A stretch of DNA of 59,322 nucleotides from Perkinsus olseni (Eukaryota > Perkinsozoa > Perkinsida > Perkinsidae), in the NCBI GenBank assembly GCA_013115135.1, contig JABANP010000319.1:1-59322 (forward strand). Reading direction: 5' to 3'. This document shows positions 10,649 to 21,378 of this stretch, piece by piece (positions within the stretch are counted from its first letter, which is position 1; each line of letters opens with the position of its first letter). The notes beneath the pieces are model-generated. The model was not told where the DNA came from. It worked only from the letters and a program-made list of their open reading frames with translations, and made no database searches. A program made the position numbers and the translations under genes.

Positions 10649-12428
10649 ATGACTCTCAAAATTCTTCTCCTACACTTACTCTTATTAACGACAACATCGT
10701 CATCGCCGGCACCGGCAGCAGGCACCAGGGAGAACGCAGCAGCCTTGCAGGTTGACCTCAGGGTTCCCTTCATCGACGTTGGTCCTCACGGATTCTGCGA
10801 CTGGGCCTCCGGCTTCACCAAGCTCCTGATGAACGACAGTCAGGCCTACACTGTCACCGGGTGCAGCCGCACGGGCGCGGTTCTGCCCAGTTCTGCGAAG
10901 GCCCTCTTCAAAGAGTGCCAGACGCCGTCGTGGATTCCAGGCCAGGAGCTCCCGAAAAACCAGTATTGTAGTTCTCAGTGCACAGCTGTTTATGAGCATT
11001 TACGCTTGAAGCCGGTCGGCCGCAAAAGCGAGAGTGTTTGTCAATGTGAAAATGCTGTTCGGTGAGGAGTTTGGAAGGGCCGCTCTCCCCGACTGGCTAT
11101 GGCTTCCCTTCAGGTGCGTGGGTGGTTTACTGGTCCCCAAAATCCCTAAGGTTAACCCTGACGAGACAGTCCCGGAGATGTGGAAGCGTGCCATAGCACA
11201 AGCTGATTGGCGCTTTCGGGTAGGCCAGCTCGACTTAGTCGGTCTTGAGGTTATCATTTCTCGGTTGTTTTAGACTGCGACTTGCGCGAGTTGCGGCTGT
11301 TCTTGCTGGTTGGCGTGTACACCCGACAAGCTGATTTGCGAAAAAGATGGTACTCTGAATTATACTCAAGGGCTCACGTATAATGATGTCTCGAAGTACA
11401 TGTATGACGACGCAACGTCGTATGCCGGGCTGCCTTCGAATACAAGATCCGGGGTTTACACAGTGAGAGTTCAAAGACCGGTACCTGACTTCCTCACGGG
11501 CTCGAAATCCATGGCGGGTGTTGCCGACTGGGCCTCGAGAAATCTTTCCGGGAGAATCGAGGCGGCTGCGATCGCTGCGAGTAGCGCTGCCATGCTCAAT
11601 GAGGGGCAGGGCAGCCTGCGGAGTCTGATATTGCGAGATAAAGACCTCACCGAGGGCGAGCTGCTTCGGATCATCGTCACGGTGGGGTACATGGGCACCT
11701 TACCGCCAGATTTTGGCGACTGCAGCAAGGACATGGTCTCCTCTGTAGTCCCCAGCAGCGATGAGGTCTCGGTGTTAGAGGATGGCAATGCTAGTTTAAG
11801 AGTCGGCATAACAACAAATATAGAAAAGTCCGTGTACACGCTGATAGAGGCGGCGACAGATGGGGAGATGGGCAGCATATTCACGCAGTGCGGCGGCATG
11901 GCGGCGTCCTGGGACTCGAGGGTTCCCACCGCGACTATGCGAGCCAGAGGCAACCGTGGGGACGTGACACCGACGGTGGCGAAGGGCTTGGGGTGGTGGG
12001 CGTGGATGCTCATTGGCCTGTGCATAGTGCTCTTTATCGGGCTTATCATATCGCTGCTTTTGGGGAGATGTGGACGACGCCAAAAGACGACACCAATGCT
12101 ATTCACCAACTTCGTAAGTATACTTCCTGCGCCGCTGGGTTTTCTAATTCTGCTGGTCTCGATTGTTAGGACGACGGCTCCTCGGACAGTGAGGCCCAGC
12201 ACAACCGACTGGAGACTCCGACGGCCGCTGTCGATCCGGCGTCAGGGTAAGTGAAGGAAAGTCGACTGCCGCTAGGTATCCGTTGTTCTCAGGGTCCCCG
12301 TCCTGCCGTTGGTTAAGAAGAACTCCATCACGCCCAATACTAGAAGGTCCTTCAGTCAGATATCGAGCGGCGGTGCATCTTCTATTATTAACCCTGCTGG
12401 CCGAGCTGTCCGCGAGTCTCCTTTTTAG
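10649..12428 (+). CDS. Type I membrane protein, paralog B of a tandem pair
   Basis: Five exons (10649-11061, 11114-11237, 11274-12113, 12170-12246, 12293-12428) give about 529 residues. The signal peptide is MTLKILLLHLLLLTTTSSS; an in-frame ATG at 10571 would add 26 residues and weaken it, so 10649 is preferred. The ectodomain carries the same Cys-rich block as paralog A (CSCWLACTPDKLICEK). The membrane span is WWAWMLIGLCIVLFIGLIIS, and a Cys/Arg stop-transfer follows. The tail is acidic (DDGSSDSEAQ), and its last exon (VPVLPLVKKNSITPNT) is basic and Ser-rich. Reading through the 46-nt intron at 12247-12292 would stop at once, so retention gives a shorter tail. Overall order and membrane position match paralog A, which places both in one family. 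Function unknown. Confidence 0.75.
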
Positions 12429-12660
12429 CTCCCCCAGATGTAGATTTGTTCGTATCACTTCGACCCTTTCACCTGAGCCTTCAGAGTCCTGCTCTCCGCG
12501 CTGATCTCCCGCAAGGGGATTCTAACCGGACCTTTCAGACAGGAAATCCTCATCTGCTCGAAACTGGCTTCTGGCCAGATCATTTTTATCCGACCAATGG
12601 ACCGCTGTTGCGTCTGTAGTGAATGAAGGGTGGCCTTAGGCTCGTAGAAAGAGTTCCGTC

Positions 12661-14135
12661 ATGAACACGGACTTCGACTGCTACCAGGCTCTGGGGGTCG
12701 CCTGGTCGAAGCGGTCGTACGAGATAGTCCTGCTAGACTCAGACAGGGTAGCAGCACTCAGTTTTGGTGAGGTGCGCATCGTAAGACCACAGGTTCGAAG
12801 CTTGTACTCTACCGAGGCGCCGAACGCCCGTCAACGATACAAACAAGTGAGAGAGCTTTCGTCTGTTAACAACTCGCGGAAAGCAATCAGCAGGAGCGAA
12901 TTCAAGAACATCTCGAGCAGCTCATCGAGGGACTCGGCGTTGAGAGTGCCAAAGCACAAGTAGAGATCAATGAGGACGGCCGAGTTGGAACGTGCTGCTG
13001 TCACCGCAGGGCCTGCGTTCTCCCATAACAAGTCTTATGCACTTACGAACTTCCGACTGTCGAGTGTATCTTTACGTGGAGAGGCATGCAGCTCTCGGCT
13101 TACTCAAGGTGAGACCCTCGGACGATTCCAGATTGTGATGATCTTTGCTGTAAGGTTGGCCCGAAGCGACTTTTCGTTGCCAATGAGGACTCGCCGCTCA
13201 TCGAGATCAACCCGCTGTGTGTAAGAGAAGTCTTTAAGCACACAGCGACGGCTGTGGGTGCAGGTCCTGGATTTCTATGTCCATGAGAGCCGTCAGCGCT
13301 GCGGTATCGGCCTTGCCTTGTTCGAGGGCATGCTTAGTCGAGAAGACGTCCAACCATCGGGCATTGGTATTCGCGCGATCCGGAGCAACACCTCGCGATG
13401 CCGCTATTGTTGCTCAGCGTACGACAGGCCCTCGCCGAAGCTTCTCAGTTTCCTGCGTAAACACTACGGACTTCACAAGTACATGCCACAAGGCAACAAC
13501 TTCGTGGTCTTCTCTGAGTAAAGTCCACTAAGAACATCGTTGCTCTACTCGTGCTATCAGATACTTTTCGGGGGCCCGGCAACGAGCAGAAAACTCTAGC
13601 AGAAAGACGTGGTCCATCGACGCGTTCTCGACCCCATCCCGGACGCGGGGGCTCATCGCTCCGTCCGGGCTGGCCACAGATACTGCTACTGATGTCGGTC
13701 TCAAGTCCGCGGCGACAGAGGACGAAAGCGCATGTTCAAGTCAAAATGAGAATAGCGGAGAGCTTAACCAACAACAGGTTGAAGGAGGTCCCTCCACCAA
13801 AACTAACAGAAGCCATACGGTCACCGTAAGGACTCGGTGGTATGCAAGCCTTCTGCGCTGGAGACCTCAGACCACCACCGGCGCCCGATCGAGTGTCGAT
13901 GCATCGCTGGCGAGATTTGAGAGGCAGCATCAACGCGAGATGATGCTCCTCCAGAAAAGTCTATCGGAGTCTCAGAAAAAGCTAGACTCTTTGCACGTGA
14001 GCAATCGAAGCGCCAACCGAGTAAGTCGATGCCTTCTTCCGAGTGGCGGAAGGAATCCCCGACCCTCGAGAGACCCGTGAGTACATTGATTTGCCGTTGC
14101 AGGTATCTTCTTACGCCCTACGGCGACCTTTCTAG
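12661..14135 (+). CDS. ATAT1: Alpha-tubulin N-acetyltransferase (MEC-17/ATAT1 family)
   Basis: This enzyme acetylates Lys40 of alpha-tubulin inside microtubules, using acetyl-CoA, and marks stable axonemal microtubules. Eight exons join in phase: 12661-12846, 12891-12959, 13010-13108, 13155-13220, 13264-13366, 13418-13517, 13561-14020 and 14103-14135, about 371 residues. Family landmarks in order are [51 protein letters not shown] (acetyl-CoA loop and catalytic Asp region), [18 protein letters not shown] and PQGNNFVVF. The C-terminal extension is polar and ends in a short coiled-coil ([18 protein letters not shown]). A 45-nt in-frame segment near 13829-13873 could be an extra intron. A flagellate organism is expected to need this gene. 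Confidence in family is high; the N-terminal exon is less certain. Confidence 0.9.
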
Positions 14136-14169
14136 ATAACGAGGGTGCGATAGTTCAGTAACGAAACAC

Positions 14170-14207
<38 letters not shown>
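14170..14207. repeat. (GAT)n microsatellite at a strand switch
   Basis: About twelve tandem GAT units lie in the 288-bp gap between the stop codons of the tubulin acetyltransferase (+) and the SAC3-like gene (-). It therefore sits between two convergent 3' ends. Confidence 0.95.
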
Positions 14208-14423
14208 CGAGTTTGACAGCGAACGAAGTCTTCTGAAGGTTCCTGATGTAGCTGCGTTGAATGGAGTCGCGACGCTAGCTGCAACTTCTCGTATCAAACC
14301 TTCGCGGCGAGTTTTTCGAGTGCGTGTTGGGTACACGGTGTAACGCTGGTCGAGGCTGACGAGGGTAGCGCGTGCCGACATTGAGTGACACACCCTTCCA
14401 CGCAACACAACAGTCTTTGGGTA

Positions 14424-15736
14424 TCACCCAACCCTACGACGCTCCATTGCCTCCACTTGCTTCTGTATAATGGGGAAACACGCTTTACACACAATAACAT
14501 CGCCTTCATGAGGCGTACTGTGTTCCGACAAGAATGAACGGCAATCGTCATCTGTACAGAACCTCAACCACCGAGTGACCACCGACACTCTCAGTTGCAT
14601 GTAGGCCTTGGTGAGGCATCGAAGGAATCTTAGTCGGAGGTCACCCACGAAGAGCTCGAGAAGGGCCAACATGTGAGAGGGCACCATTGACCCGAATCGC
14701 TGCGGTCGTTCACACAGACACCCGTACACTTTGAGAATCCGGAAGTAGTCGCCAACCGCCGCCCAGGAGCGGACTTTAAGAGCAGAGCGAACGAACTTGT
14801 GCTTTCTGATGCATCCGGGCATACTGTTAAGGCGACGAAGAAACCTCAGTTGGTCGGCATGAAAGTTCTGTAACGCGCTGTAGACAATCTCGTAGGCAAG
14901 GAACTCGGCCTGGACGTCTTCGGACAGGACGGTCGACCCCACATGGATCTGTCGGGTCACGGCAGACAAGCATTGGATAAACTGCACCAGATCGTGAGAA
15001 TCGAGTGCCCATCTGGCGTTAATAGTGTAGACACTCAAAGACAGCTCAGAGCCATCGAGGCCTTGGACCTGAACACACTGACTCCTTCGGCTGGTTCAAT
15101 GACAGAGGGACACTGCACCTTCATATCCTGACGGATGGCTCGGAGTTGGCCGCTGGCGTACTCCCAGGACCTCTCGTGATGTATCTCCTGTAGTCGATCG
15201 AAGGCCGCCGTTAGCACGGACGGAGGACCTATCTTCATGGTAAGCAAAAGAAGACAGCTGAGTCGAAACGCCCGTCAGATTGTCATCAGCGGCGTTTCCC
15301 AGTAATCATGATCATCGTATCCGGCTCAGTAAGGGACAATGAAGACTAGAAGTTGGGCATAATCAACTTACGCACAGACTCTGCCTTCGCTGGGCCAGTC
15401 AGTCGGAGATACTCCTTTTCCAAATGACCGCAAGTACCTCTCACATACTTCTCGGGTGTGGGAACCTCACCGGCGTCATCCGTCTCTACAGCTTCGGGTA
15501 TCTGATTCACCAGGCGCGTTCACTGACCGTGTAGCCCATCCACAGCTAGAAATAACTACCTGTGGCCTGGTCGATCTGACGGAAGCGCGCAGCTCGGGCA
15601 GCCCGCCGTTTGCGCTCCTCCGCGTCTACTTTGTGGCAACCGACCACTACCCCCCGAGGAGTAAACCGTGACTCTTTGGCCGAACTTTTGCCGCGGCATT
15701 GAGAATAGGGTTCCTTCGCTCCACTATCAACACCAA
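14424..15736 (-). CDS. SAC3/GANP domain protein, THP3/LENG8-like
   Basis: SAC3/GANP proteins are PCI-type scaffolds in mRNA processing and export (TREX-2 and the Thp3-Csn12 group). Exons on the minus strand are 15736-15560, 15485-15376, 15232-15119 and 15068-14424, all phase-consistent. Diagnostic segments are VRGTCGHLEKEYLRLTG, LRAIRQDMKVQGLDGSELSL and SVYTINARWALDSHDLVQF. A helical C-terminal half follows (LALLELFVGDLRLRFLRCLT, KAYMQLRVSVVTRWLRF). The (V)xGTCxxLEKxYLRLT form matches the THP3/LENG8 branch rather than Sac3 proper. The first exon is basic (EERKRRAARAARF), lacks an ATG and is preceded by a TTAACAG acceptor, so the true start lies in an unseen upstream exon between here and the Pumilio gene 54 bp away. 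The 15233-15375 intron has two possible donors. Confidence 0.8.
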
Positions 15737-15789
15737 CTGTTAACACAAAAAGGCCGCGTTAAAAGAGGAAACGTATAAAATATACACTA

Positions 15790-17376
15790 CTAATGACCGG
15801 ACAACTGTCTCGAGAACTGCCCAATGACCGGAGGTACCGACCCTGCATGGGTCGATTCTACGGCGGCGACAAGATGCTTGGCGAAAGACGACTTCCTCAA
15901 CGCCGGCAGCTGTTCCTTCAACTTCCACACCAGCCGGCTCCGTTCGATCATCTCGCTCGGTGCTAATTCAAGTAGCCGTGACACGATGGCGCATCCGTAG
16001 CGATCTCGCAGCATAACAGACAGGGCCGCAGCCTCTCCAGCAGTGCCGCCCCACGCCACAATAGAAGCAGCCTCATCACCCGAGTCTCCAAGTACCACCG
16101 AAATCACGTGTGCCAACTCGGACATGCTCAAATGCTGCAGACATTTGTCCACCACATTGGTGGAGAACTTGTGGCACGACGCGGCCGCGAAGTCCTCCAT
16201 AACGTAGCTGTAGATCGCCTTGCGGTCTCTCTGTGTGCCATAAACGATGACATGCTGGATAACATAATTGCCAAATGAATTAGTACTCAGTTCCGCGCAC
16301 GCCCTGACAATCGATGTCCGCATCTTGGTAATCATATCAGTCGGACAAGTCTCGAGTAACCTCTGTATCACCCTGCAGCCGCACGCATGAGCAGCAAGCC
16401 AGCTCGCTGAGGGCGTCAGCGCATCCACTATAAACTGCAATTTCTGCACCGGCCGTTCCACTTCAATGATCTTCTGAATCACATGATTGCCATGAGCATC
16501 TTCCACACACTCCTGTATCCTCCCTTTCAGCTCACTCACCAACAGCGCGTGCTGCTGTGGCAGAGGCACACACGTTGCCGCTATGGCCCGCTGTATCACC
16601 CGACAACCATACACATGCACTGACAGCCGGAAGACCTCTCCCACAAGTTGCTCGACTATCAGGCCCAATCGCGTCTCGTTATCGGCGCTCGCTTCAATCA
16701 TCTTCTGAACAACATAATTACCATAACTATCAGTCGACAAATCAGTGATATGCTCCAACAACTCGGACACTATCAAATTAGCCTCGCCCTCGTCGACTGA
16801 ATCCAGCCTCAGTTGGACGAAACGACACCCCCATTGATCAGTAGCTAGCTGCAGGATGTGTCCTTTCACATCATAAATCGTCTTCGCGTGTTGCCACAGT
16901 TCTTGAAGCTCGCTCTTCACCGCGTCCTTCCCGCCATCCCTTTGCTGCTGCTGCTGCCCCCGTTTCTTGCGGCCCTTCCCCGCTACTACCGGCGCACTAG
17001 TCGATACCTCAGGCGATACCAGTGGAGGGGTCACCAGAGGCGCTTGCCGATGAGGTTTAATTATCCCATCTTCGACAACACTGCCTGCCGAACCCGTCGG
17101 TGCTCCCTCCGAATCTGCTGGCGACAGGGACGGCCTGGCATCGTCCCCACGAGTCGCGGGCGCTGGAGGCGATGGAGTGTCCGCATCCAGCTGTCCTCTG
17201 ATGTGCTTCTCCAAGACCAGCGGTATTTCCGTAGTTGGCAGGTACTTGAGGATATCAACCCAGCTCATATCCGCCTCCTCCTCCGGACTGTCTGAGGCTT
17301 CGTCCGGCGAGTCGACAAGTTCCAACAAGACGTCCGAGGCGAGAGGACGACGATCATTGTCGTGCCGTGTAACCAT
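15790..17376 (-). CDS. Pumilio-family RNA-binding protein
   Basis: Pumilio/PUF proteins bind 3' UTR motifs and repress or localise mRNAs. This intronless 528-residue frame has an acidic, low-complexity N terminus including a Gln run (RGQQQQQRDGG), then Puf repeats from about residue 160 to the end. Repeat helices with the RNA-reading residues are visible: DQWGCRFVQLRL, DSYGNYVVQKMI, HVYGCRVIQRAI, DAHGNHVIQKII, HACGCRVIQRLL, NSFGNYVIQHVI, HKFSTNVVDKCL and DRYGCAIVSRLL, that is, eight repeats. The seventh repeat has S..NVV-K and the eighth is spaced by a Gly/Ala insertion. The PUM-HD is the canonical length. Lack of introns contrasts with its neighbours. The start is the first ATG of the frame. 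Confidence 0.95.
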   Translation of the reverse strand: MVTRHDNDRRPLASDVLLELVDSPDEASDSPEEEADMSWVDILKYLPTTEIPLVLEKHIRGQLDADTPSPPAPATRGDDARPSLSPADSEGAPTGSAGSVVEDGIIKPHRQAPLVTPPLVSPEVSTSAPVVAGKGRKKRGQQQQQRDGGKDAVKSELQELWQHAKTIYDVKGHILQLATDQWGCRFVQLRLDSVDEGEANLIVSELLEHITDLSTDSYGNYVVQKMIEASADNETRLGLIVEQLVGEVFRLSVHVYGCRVIQRAIAATCVPLPQQHALLVSELKGRIQECVEDAHGNHVIQKIIEVERPVQKLQFIVDALTPSASWLAAHACGCRVIQRLLETCPTDMITKMRTSIVRACAELSTNSFGNYVIQHVIVYGTQRDRKAIYSYVMEDFAAASCHKFSTNVVDKCLQHLSMSELAHVISVVLGDSGDEAASIVAWGGTAGEAAALSVMLRDRYGCAIVSRLLELAPSEMIERSRLVWKLKEQLPALRKSSFAKHLVAAVESTHAGSVPPVIGQFSRQLSGH

Positions 17377-17611
17377 AGAATTAGAGAAAATAGTAACTGC
17401 TGGTCGACGACTTTGGAATCAGTCCGCAGCGTGAGTGGAAAGATTGACCCAACACTAGGACACCAAGTCGAGCGGAAGCGGAGAATCGCAGCCTGACGCC
17501 AGCCGTGACCACTGCACTGGTAAGCAGTCCAAAATAGCATTCTTGTCGCAACATTCAATAACACTTTCACGGGTTCCAACAACAGGATACTGTTGGACAG
17601 GGGTTATTAAT

Positions 17612-19864
17612 CTACTGGAGAGTCGCGTAGAAGAAGGCCATCACGGCCATCGAGACGGCGACTCCCACGACGTTGACCTGTAACAGAAGTAGCTGGGGGA
17701 CACGATGGCGACGGTTGGTGTACTACCGGCTCTCCCCTCGGTGAGCATGCTAATCCCATCGCAGTCGCTAAGCCATAGATAAGGACGGTGTCGGACGTTT
17801 CCTTCACGACGGACTTCCTTGCTGGTCCTCTTAGTGCACTGATGTTTCGAATGCATACTCGATAACTGAGATTACACAACGGACGAAAATGCCCACGGGA
17901 AGATTTGAACCACAGACCTAATGATTAGTAGAACAGGACTCTAACGGTTAAACTATACGACGATTATTACATCTGCCACAGGGATCTCGGAATCACCAAG
18001 AACGTCAGAAGAAGGCCGGGACAGTTATACTTGTCCATAAGCCAAGCTGCAATGAAATGAGGCGCCACCTGCAGCGTTGCGAAGTACCTAACGTCCACCC
18101 GCCTACAACGGACATTCCACACAACTGGCCAGCTTTCGTTCGCCAGCGTTTCTAGACAGGGCGAGCCGGCGAACCGGAAGCTTACACGCGGCTGAGCTTA
18201 GGGCCCAACATCGATGCGAGGGTGTTCACTCCCCAAGGCCTTGTCCTCTTCCATGTCCCGAATATTATTGGAGTTGAGGATCTGATGGGCCATGAATGAG
18301 GATCAAGGTAGCGCGAGAGGGACTCACCGCCACGACCAACAGCAGGATGGGTAACGTGAATAAGAAAATCTCGCCGAAGATGGGCGTGGACTGATCCGGG
18401 TTGGTGAGGCAGAGAAGGAAATAGTACGTCGTCATCGGGCCGAAGGTGATGAAGCTGAAGCGAGGGGCTATGGAGACTGGACTGAGAAGTGCTGAGAGAC
18501 TTACATAAGGAGGTCACCAAGGCCGATGTATTTGAACGGGAGAGGACCGGCAGTGTATATGAACTGAATAGAGGAACCGTGAGAGCCGCAGCGAAGGTCG
18601 CCGTAACCCTTACCGCAGCGAGGCCACCCACGGTTGCCAAGACTGTAAGTGATAGCTTGTACTCAGGGGGGACCATCATGCCACAACGGACAAGTAGAGC
18701 GACGAACAACCCGAACAGAGAAGCCGCCGATGCTATCTGCACATAACAATGAAGTGACGCAGCTGGCCATCCCGAATCTAGTATCCGAGTTCGCGGGAGT
18801 GCGTGCCATTCCCAGAAAACATCGGGTTAGTAGATATACGAGTACGCGCCAAGCAGCATTGCTCCTGCAGCAACAGAGCTGTTTCGATCCGTACTCAACA
18901 TGATGATGGGCCCCTCTCAGCCCGTCTTATTACCATAGTTCGCATGGACATATGCCCATCAACGATCGACCTGTCGGCTGCCGTCTGGACGTTATCAACT
19001 CCGTTCCACAGATCCGCAATCGAGTTTATCTGATTCGCGGAGGCTTGCACCGCCACGAGTGAAAAAATCTGAACGACGCGAACAGTTATCGTCGATCTGG
19101 GGAAGTGGCAATTTTATTATTACCAACTCGGTCACGTGGGGCACGCCCGAGAGCTCCAAGCCAAGCCAATTGACCACAGCAGCCGTGACAAGCAGTGGAG
19201 CGAGAGCCGCGGGGAAGGTCAAGGGCCGAACGGACACGAACTGCGAGGACAGAAGCTGTTGCATCGAGGAGCGGTCATGGGTTGGTTACGGTACCCAGGT
19301 GAGGAAGAGAGAAGGCCCTTGCGAGATCTTGGACAGCCTAGCAGCTCCCTTCAATGCCACTATCAGCGCTACACGTGGAGCTAGCTGTGTTGTGTTGAAC
19401 CCTGAGGAGAAAGAACGGGCGGATGGTCGGTTGAGCGGGAGTATAGAAGCGCTTACCCATGGCTAGCACTCTGACGAGGCACTGACACGCTGTCGCCACG
19501 GTCATTAGTTTGGTGCCAACCATGAACACGGTCCTGTTGCCGAGCACGGGAACTGGTCCGATGAGCGTCGCAATGCAGGCACATCCACTGATGAGGGTGA
19601 ATACCTGAATACCCGTTCGCCTTCCACCACACACAAGAGCTCCAGTCGGCTACTACCCAATGGATGACGATGCAAAATTGTCTCGGCAGAGCAGGGAAGG
19701 CCGGATGCACGAGCTCGTCCACAGTTCCAGCGAAAGACCTGCCGAAATTTCCATGAAGTGAAAGAGCGTGAGTCTCCGCATCACCTTTCCCTCGGTCCAT
19801 CCGCAGGACCAAGCGAACCAGGCGGCCAAGGCCCCGACACGACCATCTCCACTACAGGCAGCAT
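17612..19864 (-). CDS. UbiA-family prenyltransferase, UBIAD1/MenA-like, with N-terminal membrane extension
   Basis: UbiA enzymes prenylate aromatic rings during quinone (menaquinone or ubiquinone) synthesis, inside membranes. Thirteen exons run from 19864 to 17612: 19864-19785, 19738-19657, 19604-19457, 19401-19295, 19240-19124, 19068-18934, 18736-18614, 18563-18505, 18454-18328, 18281-18186, 18087-17971, 17865-17727, 17677-17612. The core reads SVRPLTFPAALAPL, NSIADLWNGVDNVQ (first Asp motif), ADRSIVDG, FIYTAGPLPFKYIGLGDLL, ITFGPMTTYYF and NSNNIRDMEEDKALG (second Asp motif). The order matches UBIAD1. The first roughly 110 residues add extra hydrophobic segments. One extra base in the CCCC run at 18231-18234 breaks frame between DKALG and VNTLASMLGP. 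Removing it also restores the splice phase, giving about 464 residues. The intron 17866-17970 holds a tRNA-like element. Confidence 0.8.
17890..17963 (-). other. tRNA-like (A/B-box) element inside a UbiA intron
   Basis: Read on the minus strand, it carries a D-arm-like TATAGTTTAACCGTTAGAG and a B-box-like GGTTCAAATC. The 3' end is GGGCA followed by TTTT, a pol III-type stop. The acceptor and T stems do not pair properly and no clean anticodon arm forms, so this is more likely a degenerate tRNA or the head of a tRNA-derived repeat than a working tRNA. Confidence 0.3.
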
Positions 19865-19905
19865 CCTGATAAAGACCGTTGCACAAGGCCTGCCTCAGTA
19901 CTCCC

Positions 19906-20238
19906 CTACTTGCTCTCCTTTGCGACGTGCGGCTTTTCCTCTACCTTCTTTGACTTGCTATTCCCAGCAGCAGCGGCAGCTGAGGACTTGCTCTTGGCGA
20001 CCATTCTATGCAACTTCTGGAACAGCACTGAGGAGATGATTGACGCTTTGTAAACACACGGCCAATACAATCGTTGTCAGCAGATTCGAAACACATGGAG
20101 AGAGGCACATGCAACACACGTACCCAAAAATTTAGTAATCGATACACTCCGTGTGTCGAAGGAAAATCCACGGTAGTCCGCCGCTGGAGACAATCGTGTG
20201 TATGCGTGCGGGGCGGTGTACGTCACCGAGCCGTTCAT
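19906..20238 (-). CDS. Small protein (84 aa) with short hydrophobic stretch and Lys/Ala-rich tail
   Basis: Two exons, 20238-20124 and 20045-19906, join with phase 1. The intron starts GTACGT and ends AAG. The first half contains DYRGFSFDTRSVSITKFL and continues into a mildly hydrophobic stretch (ASIISSVLFQKL). The rest is very basic (KSKSSAAAAAGNSKSKK, then KPHVAKESK). This could be a small tail-type ER or organelle membrane protein, but I recognise no family. Its stop lies 41 bp before the UbiA start on the same strand, so close transcriptional packing is likely. The start is the first ATG of the open frame. Confidence 0.5.
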
Positions 20239-20385
20239 CGTGAGAGGTCAGCGTCTGGCACGGTAGTGCCGGGTGTCCTGTCGATGTTTTTGACCTACGT
20301 CGCTCCGGACACGAGCTCGGTTTGCAGCTCCCGCCAGGTTGAGTTCACCTTGCTCCGCCGCCCTCTCCTCCTTGGGGCTCCCCCT

Positions 20386-20527
20386 CACCTGCCGTCTCTC
20401 ACGGCTCTCGGGACTCTCACGCTCCCATTGGGCTCTCCCTCACCTGCCGTCTCTCACGGCTCTCGGGACTCTCACGCTCCCATTGGGCTCTCCCTCACCT
20501 GCCGTCTCTCACGGCTCTCGGGACTCT
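20386..20527. repeat. 55-bp tandem repeat, about 2.6 copies
   Basis: The unit starting CACCTGCCGTCTCTCACGG begins at 20386, 20441 and 20496. The third copy stops after about 32 bp. Copies are identical by eye and pyrimidine-rich on the + strand. Because 55 is not a multiple of three, each copy reads in a different frame, so protein coding across it is unlikely. It lies upstream of the small basic gene. Confidence 0.92.
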
Positions 20528-20550
20528 CCAGAAATTGGAGGTTTGAAAAA

Positions 20551-20630
20551 TGCCGGGTGCTGGAGTTGAACCGGGACCTTCCGGCTAGCAGGCAGGAAAC
20601 GCTCTGCGTTCCCGGCTTACCTCGTGGGTA
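20551..20630 (-). other. Second tRNA-like (B-box) element
   Basis: On the minus strand it shows GTAAGCCGGGAACGCAGAGC (A-box/D-arm-like), GGTTCAACTCC (B-box) and CCCGGCA followed by TTTTT. The layout matches the intronic element at 17890-17963. GCCGGG could pair with CCCGGC, but the span is too short for a normal tRNA. A degenerate tRNA or tRNA-derived repeat is the likelier reading. Confidence 0.3.
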
Positions 20631-20639
20631 GTAGGCGTC

Positions 20640-21378
20640 GGTACTGATAATCTTCGAGACTCAACTAATAATTTCATTGCATCGAACGGTAATTATCGTT
20701 CACTCCGGTCGAGAGTAAATCGTCGCCGACGCCGAGTCACAAACAAGAAAATCGTATGTCGCGGATGAGGCATAGACCGCGGCGGCCAGCCCGACGAGGT
20801 ATTCCTTCGGTGAGAGGAGAACAGCTCGACGAATACAGTGAGCCCTGTGGCTCTTCTTCATAGTGTGATGTATGGTGAGACTTCAATGGCGATGCAGATA
20901 AGCTGGCATGCGTCCGAGGCTTGCGACTCGGATGATTCGATCGGTGGGGGTCGTACGTACGCCACTGAACACAACTTCATCATGATGAACACGATGAAAA
21001 AATACTCTTGACTGCAGTTATCTGGTTACGGAGGTATGTGCAGAGTAACTGACCGGAAGAACTGCAATGGTGGCTGCCAAAGCGGAGCTTCTCAGCGTTC
21101 TCTGAAAACCAAACTTGCTGCATCACGCCTACCTCGCGTAAGACCAGCGAGTCAGAAGGGCTCATTGGTCGAAAGTGGGGTAAACCAAGCCGCAGTGATA
21201 GATTCCGTTTGAACGATTTGACTTCCGAGAGGCATGACGATGCTGCGCAGCAAGGTTGCGAGGAGGTTAAATAAATCGATACATAAAACAAGTCATTCGG
21301 CTGACTGCAGCACAACGAAACGGAGTCCGTATCTTCACGGCTACCCGACCCGTTCGGCCGGTGCGTGCTGACCAAATC
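20640..21378. other. No gene recognised
   Basis: A minus-strand open frame at 20980-21375 has Ser/Cys-rich composition without motifs and is probably chance. It ends next to the AAAP transporter stop codon. Nothing else is evident. Confidence 0.5.

Noticed and set aside
11471..12202. 243-residue minus-strand ORF across paralog B
   Set aside because: Antisense shadow of an exon supported by homology with paralog A.
14118..14408. Minus-strand ORF with a poly-His run
   Set aside because: It is the (GAT)n microsatellite read in one frame.
15790..17376. Open frames on the + strand across the Pumilio gene (for example 16858-17295)
   Set aside because: They are antisense shadows of a long, clearly conserved Puf-repeat frame.
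17890..17963. Functional tRNA gene
   Set aside because: B-box and T-run are present, but the acceptor and T stems do not pair and no proper anticodon arm forms.
20074..20631. 185-residue + strand ORF over the 55-bp repeat
   Set aside because: Frame crosses the minisatellite with period not divisible by three and overlaps the antisense small basic gene; no motif.
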